Positions 1 to 6,458 of a stretch of DNA of 64,000 nt are shown piece by piece. How positions within the stretch are numbered: the stretch's first letter is position 1; the number at the start of each line of letters is the position of its first letter. A program made the translations under genes and the position numbers. The DNA comes from a virus, in the IMG/VR virus record IMGVR_UViG_3300046538_000091, positions 1-64,000 of that record; one strand, given 5' to 3'. The notes under the pieces were generated by a model that saw nothing but the letters and a program-made list of their open reading frames with translations, made no database searches and had not been told where the DNA came from.

Positions 1-209
1 CTTTTCCGATAGGAGTTTACGTCTGACTCCGTAACTGCGGAGTTCCCTGCCAGGCCTTTGTGTGCGGCTCGTACCAGTCCATGGTTTATCGGGGTGGATA
101 GGGCTATGGCCCCCGCAGTCGTCCCAACGACCGTACCGGTACGGGTCCACCCGTGTATGTGGTCCCTCTTTTTTTCAGTTGAAGCGATTTTCTCCAAGTA
201 GATATTCAT
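1..209 (-). CDS. YLEK-tag protein, partial (runs off the left edge)
   Basis: Only the first 69 residues are visible; the gene continues beyond base 1. The protein starts MNIYLEKIAST, the same tag found at the N-terminus of five other minus-strand proteins here. A basic stretch and then a small-residue hydrophobic segment (about residues 25-45) follow. The ATG overlaps the TGA of the upstream phosphoesterase gene (TGATG), so the two are translationally coupled. I infer a small virion or injected protein; no enzymatic domain is recognisable in the visible part. Confidence 0.7.
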   Translation of the reverse strand, partial: MNIYLEKIASTEKKRDHIHGWTRTGTVVGTTAGAIALSTPINHGLVRAAHKGLAGNSAVTESDVNSYRK

Positions 210-1060
210 CACTTCTTATCCGAAAGTACGCCTACGATAAATTCTCGTGCTCCGTCACCAGGTTCACGTTTCTTAGCGACCTTCTCCAAGAAGACGTTAG
301 ACTCGCTCGCCTTTTTATCATGCCCCTTATACGCTCGGTAGGCCGCATGTCCTATCATGGCCACACCTGTACCGATAGCTACCTTGCGAGTTACCTTGGC
401 CGCAATATTTGCACGATCTACCATCTTCGAGTTCGTAGTGGCCCCGGTCACAAGCTCAGACATGTATCCTTTTGAAAATGGCTTTCCAGCAGCTTTTGCC
501 TTAGCCATATAGTTTTCACGATGCAGTTCAATAGCAGGCTTCATCTTCTCCGCTACCTTCTTACCAAGGTACTTCGAGCTTGCAGCAAGGCCGAGGCCAG
601 CATAGCCTTCCATCGCTACGGACGCATCGTTGTTCTTAGCAGCAGCGGCCTTTTCAAGGTAGGGGTTCTTGTCGTCCAACGCTTTCTTCCTGAGAAATAG
701 CCAAGCCTTCTCACCGTAATGTTCAGGGGCTTTTTTGATTAAGAAACGATCACCGTTGTTTAGCTCAAGATGATAGTCATTGTTGATTGTCTGGGAACTA
801 CCTTTCTGAGCGTAGTCTATTACTTGGGTACCTGCCCCGTACTGACCGTCAGGGATAACGATGCTTGGAGTAGTGGCGTAATGGGCCGTATGGACTGGCT
901 GCTCCCATAGGATCGTAGGTTTACCTACTTCCGGGAACTCCTTTTTAGACGCCCACGAAAAAGCTTTGTCATCAATTACGATTCTATAGTCGTAATGTAA
1001 TCCCGCTCGTTTAGCGTCGTGCTTCTGTCTAACGAAAAGTACTGGGGTCGGATTCTTCAT
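209..1060 (-). CDS. LigD-type 3'-phosphoesterase domain fused to YLEK-tagged tail
   Basis: 283 aa. Residues 9-110 match the 3'-phosphoesterase (PE) domain of bacterial DNA ligase D, which trims 3'-phosphate and ribonucleotide ends during end joining. The KH-x7-HYDYR signature is at residues 13-26 (H14, H22, D24, R26; two residues longer than the usual spacing), VHTAH at 56-60, and IPDGQYGAG at 69-77. The remainder is not ligase or polymerase: it has NPYLEKAA at 132-139, a basic alanine-rich region with a possible hydrophobic helix (228-240), and a second tag SNVFLEKVA near 254-262. A late box lies 7 bp upstream of the start. Inference: an end-processing enzyme delivered with the virion. The domain call is firm; the role is inferred. 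Confidence 0.8.
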   Translation of the reverse strand: MKNPTPVLFVRQKHDAKRAGLHYDYRIVIDDKAFSWASKKEFPEVGKPTILWEQPVHTAHYATTPSIVIPDGQYGAGTQVIDYAQKGSSQTINNDYHLELNNGDRFLIKKAPEHYGEKAWLFLRKKALDDKNPYLEKAAAAKNNDASVAMEGYAGLGLAASSKYLGKKVAEKMKPAIELHRENYMAKAKAAGKPFSKGYMSELVTGATTNSKMVDRANIAAKVTRKVAIGTGVAMIGHAAYRAYKGHDKKASESNVFLEKVAKKREPGDGAREFIVGVLSDKK

Positions 1061-1066
1061 TTTTCT

Positions 1067-1074
1067 ATTTTAAC
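1067..1074 (-). promoter_or_regulatory. late-type box GTTAAAAT
   Basis: Read on the minus strand it is GTTAAAATAG, 7 bp before the ATG of the phosphoesterase gene. It matches the box found before most minus-strand units. Confidence 0.5.
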
Positions 1075-1090
1075 GGCGACCCTACCTTGA

Positions 1091-1110
1091 TTGGTATAAG
1101 AGATATGGAT
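1091..1110 (+). promoter_or_regulatory. GGTATAAG promoter
   Basis: TTGGTATAAG at 1091-1100 starts the 1134 gene unit. No convincing hairpin follows here. Divergent from the late box at 1067. Confidence 0.65.
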
Positions 1111-1133
1111 AACAACACATGGGGAGATTTCGC

Positions 1134-1505
1134 ATGCAATCCAAAAGATACATATCTGATCTTGCAAGACTTACGTACATAGGTAAGGAAAAACTCTTAA
1201 GTCTATTTCGAGTGAAGCCTACAAAACCTGTGGATATCATAAAGGCGGAACTGGAAGCAATGGTTACCCGTCTTGCTCAGGATCATAAGACCTCAGAAGA
1301 GGCTATCAAAAATCTCATGACGGAGGCCTCGGAGTTACTAGAGGAGCTCAGAGTTCGTGAGGAAGAAGAGATGAAACAGTGGAGGGCCAATGCAAGTGAG
1401 TGGCTGCTTAAGGCAGGAGTCGATTCAAAATGTGTTGAGGAGTTCCTCAAAAATCCTACCTTGGCAAACCTCGAAGAGTTACGTAAAAAATACCCTTGCT
1501 CTTAA
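1134..1505 (+). CDS. small coiled-coil protein, unknown
   Basis: 123 aa, unrecognised. The start at 1134 is chosen because GGGGAG sits 8 bp upstream; an earlier in-frame ATG at 1119 overlaps that ribosome site. The N-terminal 30 residues are basic, and residues 40-95 are a charged, Glu-rich helix with heptad-like Leu (LLEELRVREEEEM), likely coiled coil. It has its own GGTATAAG promoter and a terminator just after it, so it is a single-gene early cassette. Confidence 0.7.
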   Translation: MQSKRYISDLARLTYIGKEKLLSLFRVKPTKPVDIIKAELEAMVTRLAQDHKTSEEAIKNLMTEASELLEELRVREEEEMKQWRANASEWLLKAGVDSKCVEEFLKNPTLANLEELRKKYPCS

Positions 1506-1518
1506 AAGTAAGGGACTG

Positions 1519-1543
1519 GAGGCCCGTAACTGGGCTTCTTTTA
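1519..1543 (+). terminator. rho-independent terminator
   Basis: GCCC-N6-GGGC stem followed by TTCTTTTAG, 14 bp after the 1134 gene. Confidence 0.6.
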
Positions 1544-1566
1544 GCCTGTCAATAAAACAAACCGTT

Positions 1567-1590
1567 TTGGTATAACTAAAGTGTAGCACC
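1567..1590 (+). promoter_or_regulatory. GGTATAAC promoter of the RT operon
   Basis: TTGGTATAAC at 1567-1576 then AAAGTGTAG. It precedes an approximately 80-nt leader and the 52-aa, 165-aa and reverse transcriptase genes. Confidence 0.6.
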
Positions 1591-1668
1591 TTGTTTTACG
1601 ATGAGAAGCCCACTCAAGGAAATTGTAAACCAAACCCAACCCTCAAAGAAAAACTAAATACGGTAAAC

Positions 1669-1827
1669 ATGACTATGAACGCAGGCACTTTTGATTTTTC
1701 CGCAATGTCCTCTGAACAACTGCTCGCCCTTGTCAAACATCTGGCCTTGGAAGTATGGGCTAGATCTAGCGGGGTGAGAAAGGTAGTTGTACATGTTGTG
1801 AAACGAATCAAAGGCTGGTTTATCTAA
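1669..1827 (+). CDS. 52-aa protein at the head of the RT operon
   Basis: Start at ATG 1669 gives MTMNAGTFDFSAM; a TTG-start extension to 1591 would begin almost at the inferred transcript start and is less likely. The sequence has a short amphipathic helix (SEQLLALVKHLALEVW) then a basic tail (RKVVVHVVKRIKGW). No ribosome site is obvious. It could be a small partner of the RT, or part of the region could instead be structured RNA. Function unknown. Confidence 0.4.
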   Translation: MTMNAGTFDFSAMSSEQLLALVKHLALEVWARSSGVRKVVVHVVKRIKGWFI

Positions 1828-1848
1828 CCGAGCTTAGGAGGCTCTCTA

Positions 1849-2346
1849 ATGGCGATTCGCCCTAGCACCACCGCTTCACCTCGGGATACGTTGAAATGTC
1901 TTCGACCTCACAAGGGTCTTATGTGTTTTAACTCCGAGGCAGGCCACTACGAGAAATACGCAGTGGTCACGGGAACCCCTAACAACGCGGGGTTCGTTCC
2001 TCTTGAAAAGCATGTAGGAGTAGTGCGCCTTGGCGTTATCTACTTGAAGAATATCGGATCTGTTCGGAGTGGTTTCTATGCTGTCTTCCCTCGTGACATC
2101 TACCGTCGAAGAATCGACGCAAGACCCGTTCGACGACTCTCAATTGAGGAAGCAACTCTCCTCCTTGGAGGGAACCTTGATCACCTTGGATTGCCAGAAG
2201 CAACCCTTGGAGAACTCGATGCCTCAATCGAACCGCGAACTATCGAAACTTCTCAGAGTGCAGAGCTCAGCGACGCTGACGTATGCTTCGAAGAACAAAT
2301 CCGATCACTACAAGCTTCTGAAGATTCCGAAGAAGGGTGGTTATAG
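1849..2346 (+). CDS. 165-aa protein overlapping the RT gene
   Basis: Strong ribosome site (TTAGGAGG) 8 bp before the ATG. Residues 1-105 look like a folded beta-rich domain (YEKYAVVTGTPNNAGFVPL; GVIYLKN); the last 50 are acidic. Its last 128 bp overlap the RT gene in another frame. I do not recognise the family. Position between the promoter and a retron-like RT is where retron accessory or effector genes usually sit, so an RT-associated role is plausible. Whether the acidic C-terminus is all translated cannot be told from sequence. Confidence 0.6.
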   Translation: MAIRPSTTASPRDTLKCLRPHKGLMCFNSEAGHYEKYAVVTGTPNNAGFVPLEKHVGVVRLGVIYLKNIGSVRSGFYAVFPRDIYRRRIDARPVRRLSIEEATLLLGGNLDHLGLPEATLGELDASIEPRTIETSQSAELSDADVCFEEQIRSLQASEDSEEGWL

Positions 2347-3181
2347 GGTCGTTTACAACCCAAGCAATCTCATGCGTTTGTTGCAGTTCCGAATCTTGAA
2401 GGAGGTCCTAGAGAAGTACTTCGAGATCCCGGATTACATTTACGCTTTCGAACGGGATAAATCTATCCCTGTCATGGCGAAGATGCATGAGGGCAGCTTG
2501 CAAGTTGTAAGCCTTGACATCAAGGACTACTTTCCGAGCATTAAGCAAAACGTTCTGAAAGACTTGATGCAAAGCGTCGGCTTCGGAGAGTCTCCGGCCC
2601 GCACCTTATCGGAGCTTATGACCTTAGGGCCAAATGTTCCGCAGGGTGGATTGACCAGTCCAAAGATTAGCAACGTGGTTGCCTCTAGGACTTTCGGGCC
2701 TGTGGTAAAGAAGTTCTGCGAAGACAGGGGCCTGGCCCTTACCATCTACGCAGATGACATCACGATTTCTTCGAAGGCAGACTTCAACGCCCAAGAAGCT
2801 ATCGAGTTCGTGTCTGGGGTTCTCGTCGGCTTTGGCTTCCGGGTCAATAAGGCTAAGACGAAAGTAATGAAGAAAGGTACTCGACGCAGTCGTTTGTATG
2901 TGTGCGGTACCGTTGTGAACGAGAAGGTGAATCTCCTCCGGAACGAGCGTCTTCGGTTAAGAGCCGTCGTTCACAACAGTGTTAAAAATGGTCTGGAAGC
3001 AGAAGCGTCTAAGACCGGTCTCACCGCAAACGAATTCTTAATGAGAGTTCGTGGCAAGCTCAACTGGTTTGGACAGCTAAACCCTGAAGGGTCTTCGAAA
3101 CTCATCGAACGATTCCAAGGGGCATGCACGGATTGGGAAGTGATCAACCGATCAACTCCTTACCAACACCAGCCTGGGTAA
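2219..3181 (+). CDS. retron-like reverse transcriptase
   Basis: 320 aa from ATG 2219, chosen because TTGGAG lies 6 bp upstream and the residues just after it match the usual RT N-terminal helix. Motifs in order: IPKKGGYRVVYNP (36-48), MAKMH (86-90, comparable to the retron NAxxH), LDIKDYFPS (99-107, first catalytic Asp), VPQGGLTSPKISN (140-152), IYADD (176-180, catalytic Asp pair), and YVCGTVVN (227-234, in the place of the retron VTG motif). QGxxxSP argues against a diversity-generating retroelement. No maturase or endonuclease domain is seen. It synthesises DNA from an RNA template; the template here is unknown. Operon: 52-aa, 165-aa, RT. Confidence 0.9.
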   Translation: MPQSNRELSKLLRVQSSATLTYASKNKSDHYKLLKIPKKGGYRVVYNPSNLMRLLQFRILKEVLEKYFEIPDYIYAFERDKSIPVMAKMHEGSLQVVSLDIKDYFPSIKQNVLKDLMQSVGFGESPARTLSELMTLGPNVPQGGLTSPKISNVVASRTFGPVVKKFCEDRGLALTIYADDITISSKADFNAQEAIEFVSGVLVGFGFRVNKAKTKVMKKGTRRSRLYVCGTVVNEKVNLLRNERLRLRAVVHNSVKNGLEAEASKTGLTANEFLMRVRGKLNWFGQLNPEGSSKLIERFQGACTDWEVINRSTPYQHQPG

Positions 3182-3298
3182 AACGCTGTACAACGCAAAC
3201 TGTTTGGAATCTGAACATGAACAGTAAGCTATGGGCTTCTCAAGATTCGATCAAAGAAAACACTGTGCTTCAACACCAATAAAGACTACACCCGTTTT
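3182..3298 (+). ncRNA. 117-nt untranslated tail of the RT operon, possible structured RNA
   Basis: Non-coding stretch between the RT stop and its terminator. It contains the inverted repeat ACTGTT-N15-AACAGT and a second pairing around AAGC-N4-GGCTT. It could be only a 3' UTR or could contain a template RNA; no clear msr/msd structure was identified by eye. Confidence 0.25.
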
Positions 3299-3334
3299 GA
3301 GGATTCCTCGGCGAAAGCCGGGGGCCTCGTTTTA
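3299..3334 (+). terminator. terminator of the RT operon
   Basis: Inner hairpin CTCGGC-GAAA-GCCGGG nested in GAGG...CCTC, followed by GTTTTAG. Confidence 0.75.
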
Positions 3335-3354
3335 GCCCAGATGAGGTCTCTAAA

Positions 3355-3380
3355 TTGGTATAAGTATTATGTAATGAAAC
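3355..3380 (+). promoter_or_regulatory. GGTATAAG promoter
   Basis: TTGGTATAAG at 3355-3364, 33 bp before the 3397 gene. No clear leader hairpin. Confidence 0.65.
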
Positions 3381-3396
3381 TAGAGGTTGTACGCTA

Positions 3397-3783
3397 ATGA
3401 AAACCGTAATCTGGAATCGTCGCCTGATTGATGGATCAATTCAGGAAGTCAGTTTTACAGCACTGTTTTCGGAAGATCACCAGTCTGTAGATACCTACTT
3501 AGAAGAAATGGCCAGGAGGGCAGGGGTTATCCGAATCAAGGCAACATTCACGGAGGAGATGAGCCGAATTGAGCTTGCGTATGAAATCGATCTAATCTTT
3601 GCTAAAGACAGAGACGATATCATTAAGGCCAGTGAATACTATACTGCCAAGGCAATGATCTTGGTGGTGCGATACGCCCTCTCGGACGAAAGGGATTCGC
3701 AGGAAGTAGCGCAGGAAACATTCAAACACTTCCTTGCCAAGGTTAAATTCAACCCGTCATCTGATGTTGAGATGGCTGCATGA
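3397..3783 (+). CDS. 128-aa hypothetical protein
   Basis: Unrecognised. Mixed alpha/beta pattern; N-terminus MKTVIWNRRLIDGSIQEV looks like a beta hairpin, followed by helices rich in Glu and Ala. Single-gene cassette with its own promoter (3355) and a terminator immediately after its stop. Confidence 0.65.
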   Translation: MKTVIWNRRLIDGSIQEVSFTALFSEDHQSVDTYLEEMARRAGVIRIKATFTEEMSRIELAYEIDLIFAKDRDDIIKASEYYTAKAMILVVRYALSDERDSQEVAQETFKHFLAKVKFNPSSDVEMAA

Positions 3784-3786
3784 ACT

Positions 3787-3806
3787 GAGGGCTTCCGCCC
3801 TCTTTT
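3787..3806 (+). terminator. terminator between convergent genes
   Basis: GAGGGC-TTCC-GCCCTC followed by TTTT, right after the 3397 gene and touching the end of the spike gene. Confidence 0.75.
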
Positions 3807-4947
3807 AACCTAGCTGAACCCCAGCAGGAGTGATGTGTACGAAGTGGCCACCAGAGGCGTCCATGAGGATAGAGTCAACCAGGACCTGTGTAACGGTACT
3901 TCCTTTTTTAGTAACTACGCCAGTAGCATTGATCGTCACAGAAGAGTCGTTGTTGTAATTCAGAACAATGGTGTCCTTTACTACGCTAACGGTGCAGAAG
4001 GTGCCGTTGGTTGTGGTTACGGCCCAAGCAGCGTTGGTATTGTTGACCGCACTTGTGCTAGTACCGTCAGTAGTAGTCATCGTCCAGGCACCGTTGGTAT
4101 TGACCATGGTGCTGTAGTGGGAACCGTCTGGAGTTTTAGTAGTGGTGGTTACGTTCCCGAGGAGGTCAGTCTCTTCGATACGAAGAGTGGCACCGGTACC
4201 ATCTACAACCATGACTCGTTTTAGAGGCCCGCCTGGGGTTGCAGAGCCACCGGCTGAACCTAGTTCATAGGTGTCCTTCAGAGCCGCAGCAGTATCCACG
4301 TCTCCGTACATTTCTTGGTAACGGAAAATACCTGACCGAGCTTCTGCTACGGTTCGAGCGTAAGCAGAGTACTTGTATACTGTTCCTTTTACCGAAGCGT
4401 ATACATCGACGCCCACCTCAGACATAAACTCTAGGTTCCGACCTACGAGTCGAACACAGTCATCGAACTTACTAATGATGATCTGAGCGAGGACGCTGGC
4501 CTTAAGCAGAACCGTGCCTGCACGAAGAACACCCATCATGCCACCGCCCTCAGAAGAGAGGATGGTATCTCCTGCCATCATATCTCCGGCCTTACCGGAG
4601 TTGTACGAGTCACCAGAGAGTGGGGTGAGCTTGCCGGTATCTCCGAAAGAGGAGCCCGTGTCAATTGCCAGAGGCGTAGATGGATCTCGGTCGATTCTAG
4701 GAAGGAATCCGTCAATGACGGGATAACCAAGACCGGTAGATAGCTTTACCCGATCACCCATCTTTGGAGTGAACGAAGATGAAGCCCGGCCACCACCACC
4801 AGAAGGAGATACCCAGATAACGTTGTCGTAACGTTGACCTTGAATGGTTTTAACGGTGCAGCAATACCGCTGAGCATCTACGCTCAGAACTGTGCCTTCG
4901 AGGACGTCCCGGGAAACCGGAGTTGTTTGATTGAATATGCTACTCAT
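3805..4947 (-). CDS. baseplate spike / puncturing-type protein
   Basis: 380 aa. Residues 15-85 resemble an OB-fold as in gp5/gpV-type tail spikes (VLEGTVLSVDAQRYCCTVKT; MGDRVKL). The middle is Gly/Ser rich. Residues 240-380 are a run of short beta strands with recurring TTTTDGT, TMVNTNGAWTMTTTDGT and AAWAVTTTNGT units, typical of a trimeric beta-helix ending in a tip (FVHITPAGVQLG). It lies downstream of the tube and sheath genes on the same strand, with its own late-type box. Likely the central spike; no lysozyme domain is seen in it. Confidence 0.65.
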   Translation of the reverse strand: MSSIFNQTTPVSRDVLEGTVLSVDAQRYCCTVKTIQGQRYDNVIWVSPSGGGGRASSSFTPKMGDRVKLSTGLGYPVIDGFLPRIDRDPSTPLAIDTGSSFGDTGKLTPLSGDSYNSGKAGDMMAGDTILSSEGGGMMGVLRAGTVLLKASVLAQIIISKFDDCVRLVGRNLEFMSEVGVDVYASVKGTVYKYSAYARTVAEARSGIFRYQEMYGDVDTAAALKDTYELGSAGGSATPGGPLKRVMVVDGTGATLRIEETDLLGNVTTTTKTPDGSHYSTMVNTNGAWTMTTTDGTSTSAVNNTNAAWAVTTTNGTFCTVSVVKDTIVLNYNNDSSVTINATGVVTKKGSTVTQVLVDSILMDASGGHFVHITPAGVQLG

Positions 4948-4953
4948 AATCTC

Positions 4954-4961
4954 AGTTTAAC
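4954..4961 (-). promoter_or_regulatory. late-type box GTTAAACT
   Basis: Minus-strand GTTAAACTGA 6 bp before the spike gene start; a variant of GYTAAAAT. Confidence 0.4.
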
Positions 4962-4971
4962 GTTGTCCATT

Positions 4972-5000
4972 CGGGTATAAGTAAGGTAGATAAAACTATT
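4972..5000 (+). promoter_or_regulatory. GGTATAAG promoter
   Basis: CGGGTATAAG at 4972-4981 followed by AAGGTAGATAAAACTAT. Serves the two tiny membrane-protein genes. Divergent from the late-type box at 4954. Confidence 0.65.
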
Positions 5001-5018
5001 ACTAACCTAGGAGGAGTC

Positions 5019-5117
5019 ATGAAAGTGTTCTTGATGCTGGTGAGAGATCTTACCATCGCAGCACTACTGCTCTATGCTCTGTCCCTCACTATCCTATACT
5101 TGGTGTTAAAAGTATGA
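5019..5117 (+). CDS. 32-aa single-span membrane protein
   Basis: Preceded by a strong ribosome site (AGGAGGAG, 5 bp before the ATG). Nearly the whole protein is one hydrophobic helix (DLTIAALLLYALSLTILYLVL) with a Lys before its end. The ATGA overlap with the next gene implies coupled translation. Function unknown. Confidence 0.6.
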   Translation: MKVFLMLVRDLTIAALLLYALSLTILYLVLKV

Positions 5118-5221
5118 CCCACCTGATTTTCAACTTCGTTACAGAACATCCCATCAGCATGATCGCTATCGTAGCTGCCTTGATACTTTGGGGAGCGGAT
5201 AGGGTGAGGGGCTCTAAGTAG
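5114..5221 (+). CDS. 35-aa single-span membrane protein
   Basis: Starts at the ATGA overlap with the previous gene. One membrane helix (MIAIVAALILWGA) followed by a positive tail (DRVRGSK), so probably inserted with the C-terminus in the cytoplasm. Its 3' end overlaps by 8 bp the 3' end of the convergent 284-aa gene. Function unknown. Confidence 0.55.
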   Translation: MTHLIFNFVTEHPISMIAIVAALILWGADRVRGSK

Positions 5222-6068
5222 AAGAACCCGTCGCGTGCGATATTGCAGCGGCGGTTCTTTTTAGGTGTGCAGAAGTAGGGTTACCTAGATACTTATACGC
5301 TTCATGCTTAAAGCCGCCTACCGGAACCTTAGACTCTGCACCATGTTTGAGAGGGTTGGTGATGAAAGTCTTCTTGAGGAAATCTACGGCTTTTTTACCG
5401 TATTTGTTTCCTTGAACAGCCTTGCTTCCTGCAAGAGCTTTTGCACCGTCGAGAATAGCAGCACCCGGCTCAATAGGAGCCACTGATATTGAGCTTAGCA
5501 AAGGCAGTGCCTGAGTGTGCTTGCCTGGAACAAAGTTAGATCCTACTGGGACCTTTCCATGACCAATGTTCTTAGCGATGTTGCTGAGCAACGGATGGCT
5601 TTTGTCCTTCCACAGTTTTGACAATTCACCTAAGTGCTTATCGCTAAGGTTTTTGATCGTCGGCAGGTGTTTCTGAAGAACTCCGTGAACCGCTTTAACT
5701 ACGGGGTCCTCGTGCATATTCAGTTTCTTAAGCGTATCGAACTTACCTTCTACAGCCATTCGTGCAGCAGCTCGTTGACGTTTGGTAGCACCATGAAGAA
5801 CCTCGCTGAGATGACCCCCTGCCTCGTGAGCAGCAGTGTGAGCCGCAGCCACGTCTGGAGTAATTACCGACGTTGCACTCCTCGCAGCCTTGGCCTTAAG
5901 CGATTTGTTTACTACACCGTGGTATCCCTCAGTAAAAGAGTTGGCGAGGTACTTCGCAACCTTCTTACTCTTGAGAGCTTGGTTGGTAGCGATGTTCTGT
6001 GCAAGGTGAGAAATGGCAGTACCAGCCAAGAGGCTAGACTGTTTCTCCAGGTAGGGGTTCTTAGTCAT
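5214..6068 (-). CDS. YLEK-tag basic protein, 284 aa
   Basis: Begins MTKNPYLEKQSS, the tag shared by other late-strand proteins. The rest is strongly basic and rich in Lys, Ala and His (KSKKVAKYLANS; TKRQRAAARMAVEG), mostly helical, and ends in Ala/Ser. No enzymatic motif found. Its composition suits a DNA-associated internal virion protein. It has a late box 7 bp upstream and stands alone between the spike and the small-RNA-like region. Confidence 0.7.
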   Translation of the reverse strand: MTKNPYLEKQSSLLAGTAISHLAQNIATNQALKSKKVAKYLANSFTEGYHGVVNKSLKAKAARSATSVITPDVAAAHTAAHEAGGHLSEVLHGATKRQRAAARMAVEGKFDTLKKLNMHEDPVVKAVHGVLQKHLPTIKNLSDKHLGELSKLWKDKSHPLLSNIAKNIGHGKVPVGSNFVPGKHTQALPLLSSISVAPIEPGAAILDGAKALAGSKAVQGNKYGKKAVDFLKKTFITNPLKHGAESKVPVGGFKHEAYKYLGNPTSAHLKRTAAAISHATGSST

Positions 6069-6074
6069 GGATGA

Positions 6075-6082
6075 ATTTTAGC
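6075..6082 (-). promoter_or_regulatory. late-type box GCTAAAAT
   Basis: Minus-strand GCTAAAATTC just upstream of the 284-aa YLEK gene. Confidence 0.5.
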
Positions 6083-6084
6083 GC

Positions 6085-6248
6085 AAAAGAAAACCCGTAC
6101 TAGACGGGTTGAAGTGGTTAAGACCTGTTTGTTTCGTGGCGGAATTCCCTCTGGAAAACCCTAAGACCCCAATAAGGGTCAGACCCCGTCTCTACCTCTC
6201 GCGGTAAAGTACGGCAGGAATGTTTCTATTAGACGGTAATATTTTAAC
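6085..6248 (-). ncRNA. candidate late small RNA
   Basis: On the minus strand a late box GTTAAAAT (plus-strand 6241-6248) is followed by about 130 nt with no ATG-started frame and then a good terminator: AACCCGT-N5-ACGGGTT (6092-6110) with TTCTTTT. The insert has internal pairing such as GGGTCTGACCC. The unit is therefore promoter-like box, structured RNA, terminator. Confidence 0.35.
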
Positions 6249-6249
6249 A

Positions 6250-6275
6250 AAAAGAAACCCGCATTGCACGGGCCT
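6250..6275 (-). terminator. minus-strand terminator
   Basis: Minus-strand CCCG-N7-CGGG followed by TTTCTTTTT. There is no minus-strand gene between here and 7310, so it may end a short transcript from 6276-6416. Confidence 0.45.
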
Positions 6276-6402
6276 TAGGGCACTCACTAGGCTGAAGCTA
6301 GGAGGAAGGTGGGTAACTGGATGCAGTCACGTTGAGGGTATCTTAACTCAATATTTGAAAGGGTACTCATTTAGTGAGTACCCCTCAATATTTGGAAACG
6401 GT
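6276..6402. other. intergenic region with palindrome
   Basis: No gene. Contains GGGTACTCA-N5-TGAGTACCC (6361-6383), flanked on both sides by CTCAATATTTG (6349-6359 and 6384-6394). The palindrome sits 22 bp upstream of the promoter of the BRO-N gene and recurs inside that gene at 6641-6663, suggesting an operator. Confidence 0.6.
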
Positions 6403-6432
6403 TTGGTATAACTAGATTGAGGAAGAACCTCA
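6403..6432 (+). promoter_or_regulatory. GGTATAAC promoter with 5' hairpin
   Basis: TTGGTATAAC at 6403-6412 followed by a perfect hairpin TGAGG-AAGAA-CCTCA at 6418-6432. Drives the BRO-N gene. Confidence 0.7.
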
Positions 6433-6458
6433 CTACTACTTTCTATGAGACCTTACCA

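Noticed and set aside
2219-3181. Diversity-generating retroelement
   Set aside because: The RT has QGGLTSP, not the SQ form of these elements, and I saw no template/variable repeat pair nearby.
6220-6411. 63-aa frame upstream of the BRO-N gene
   Set aside because: Covers the minus-strand terminator, the palindrome and the promoter; composition is not protein-like.
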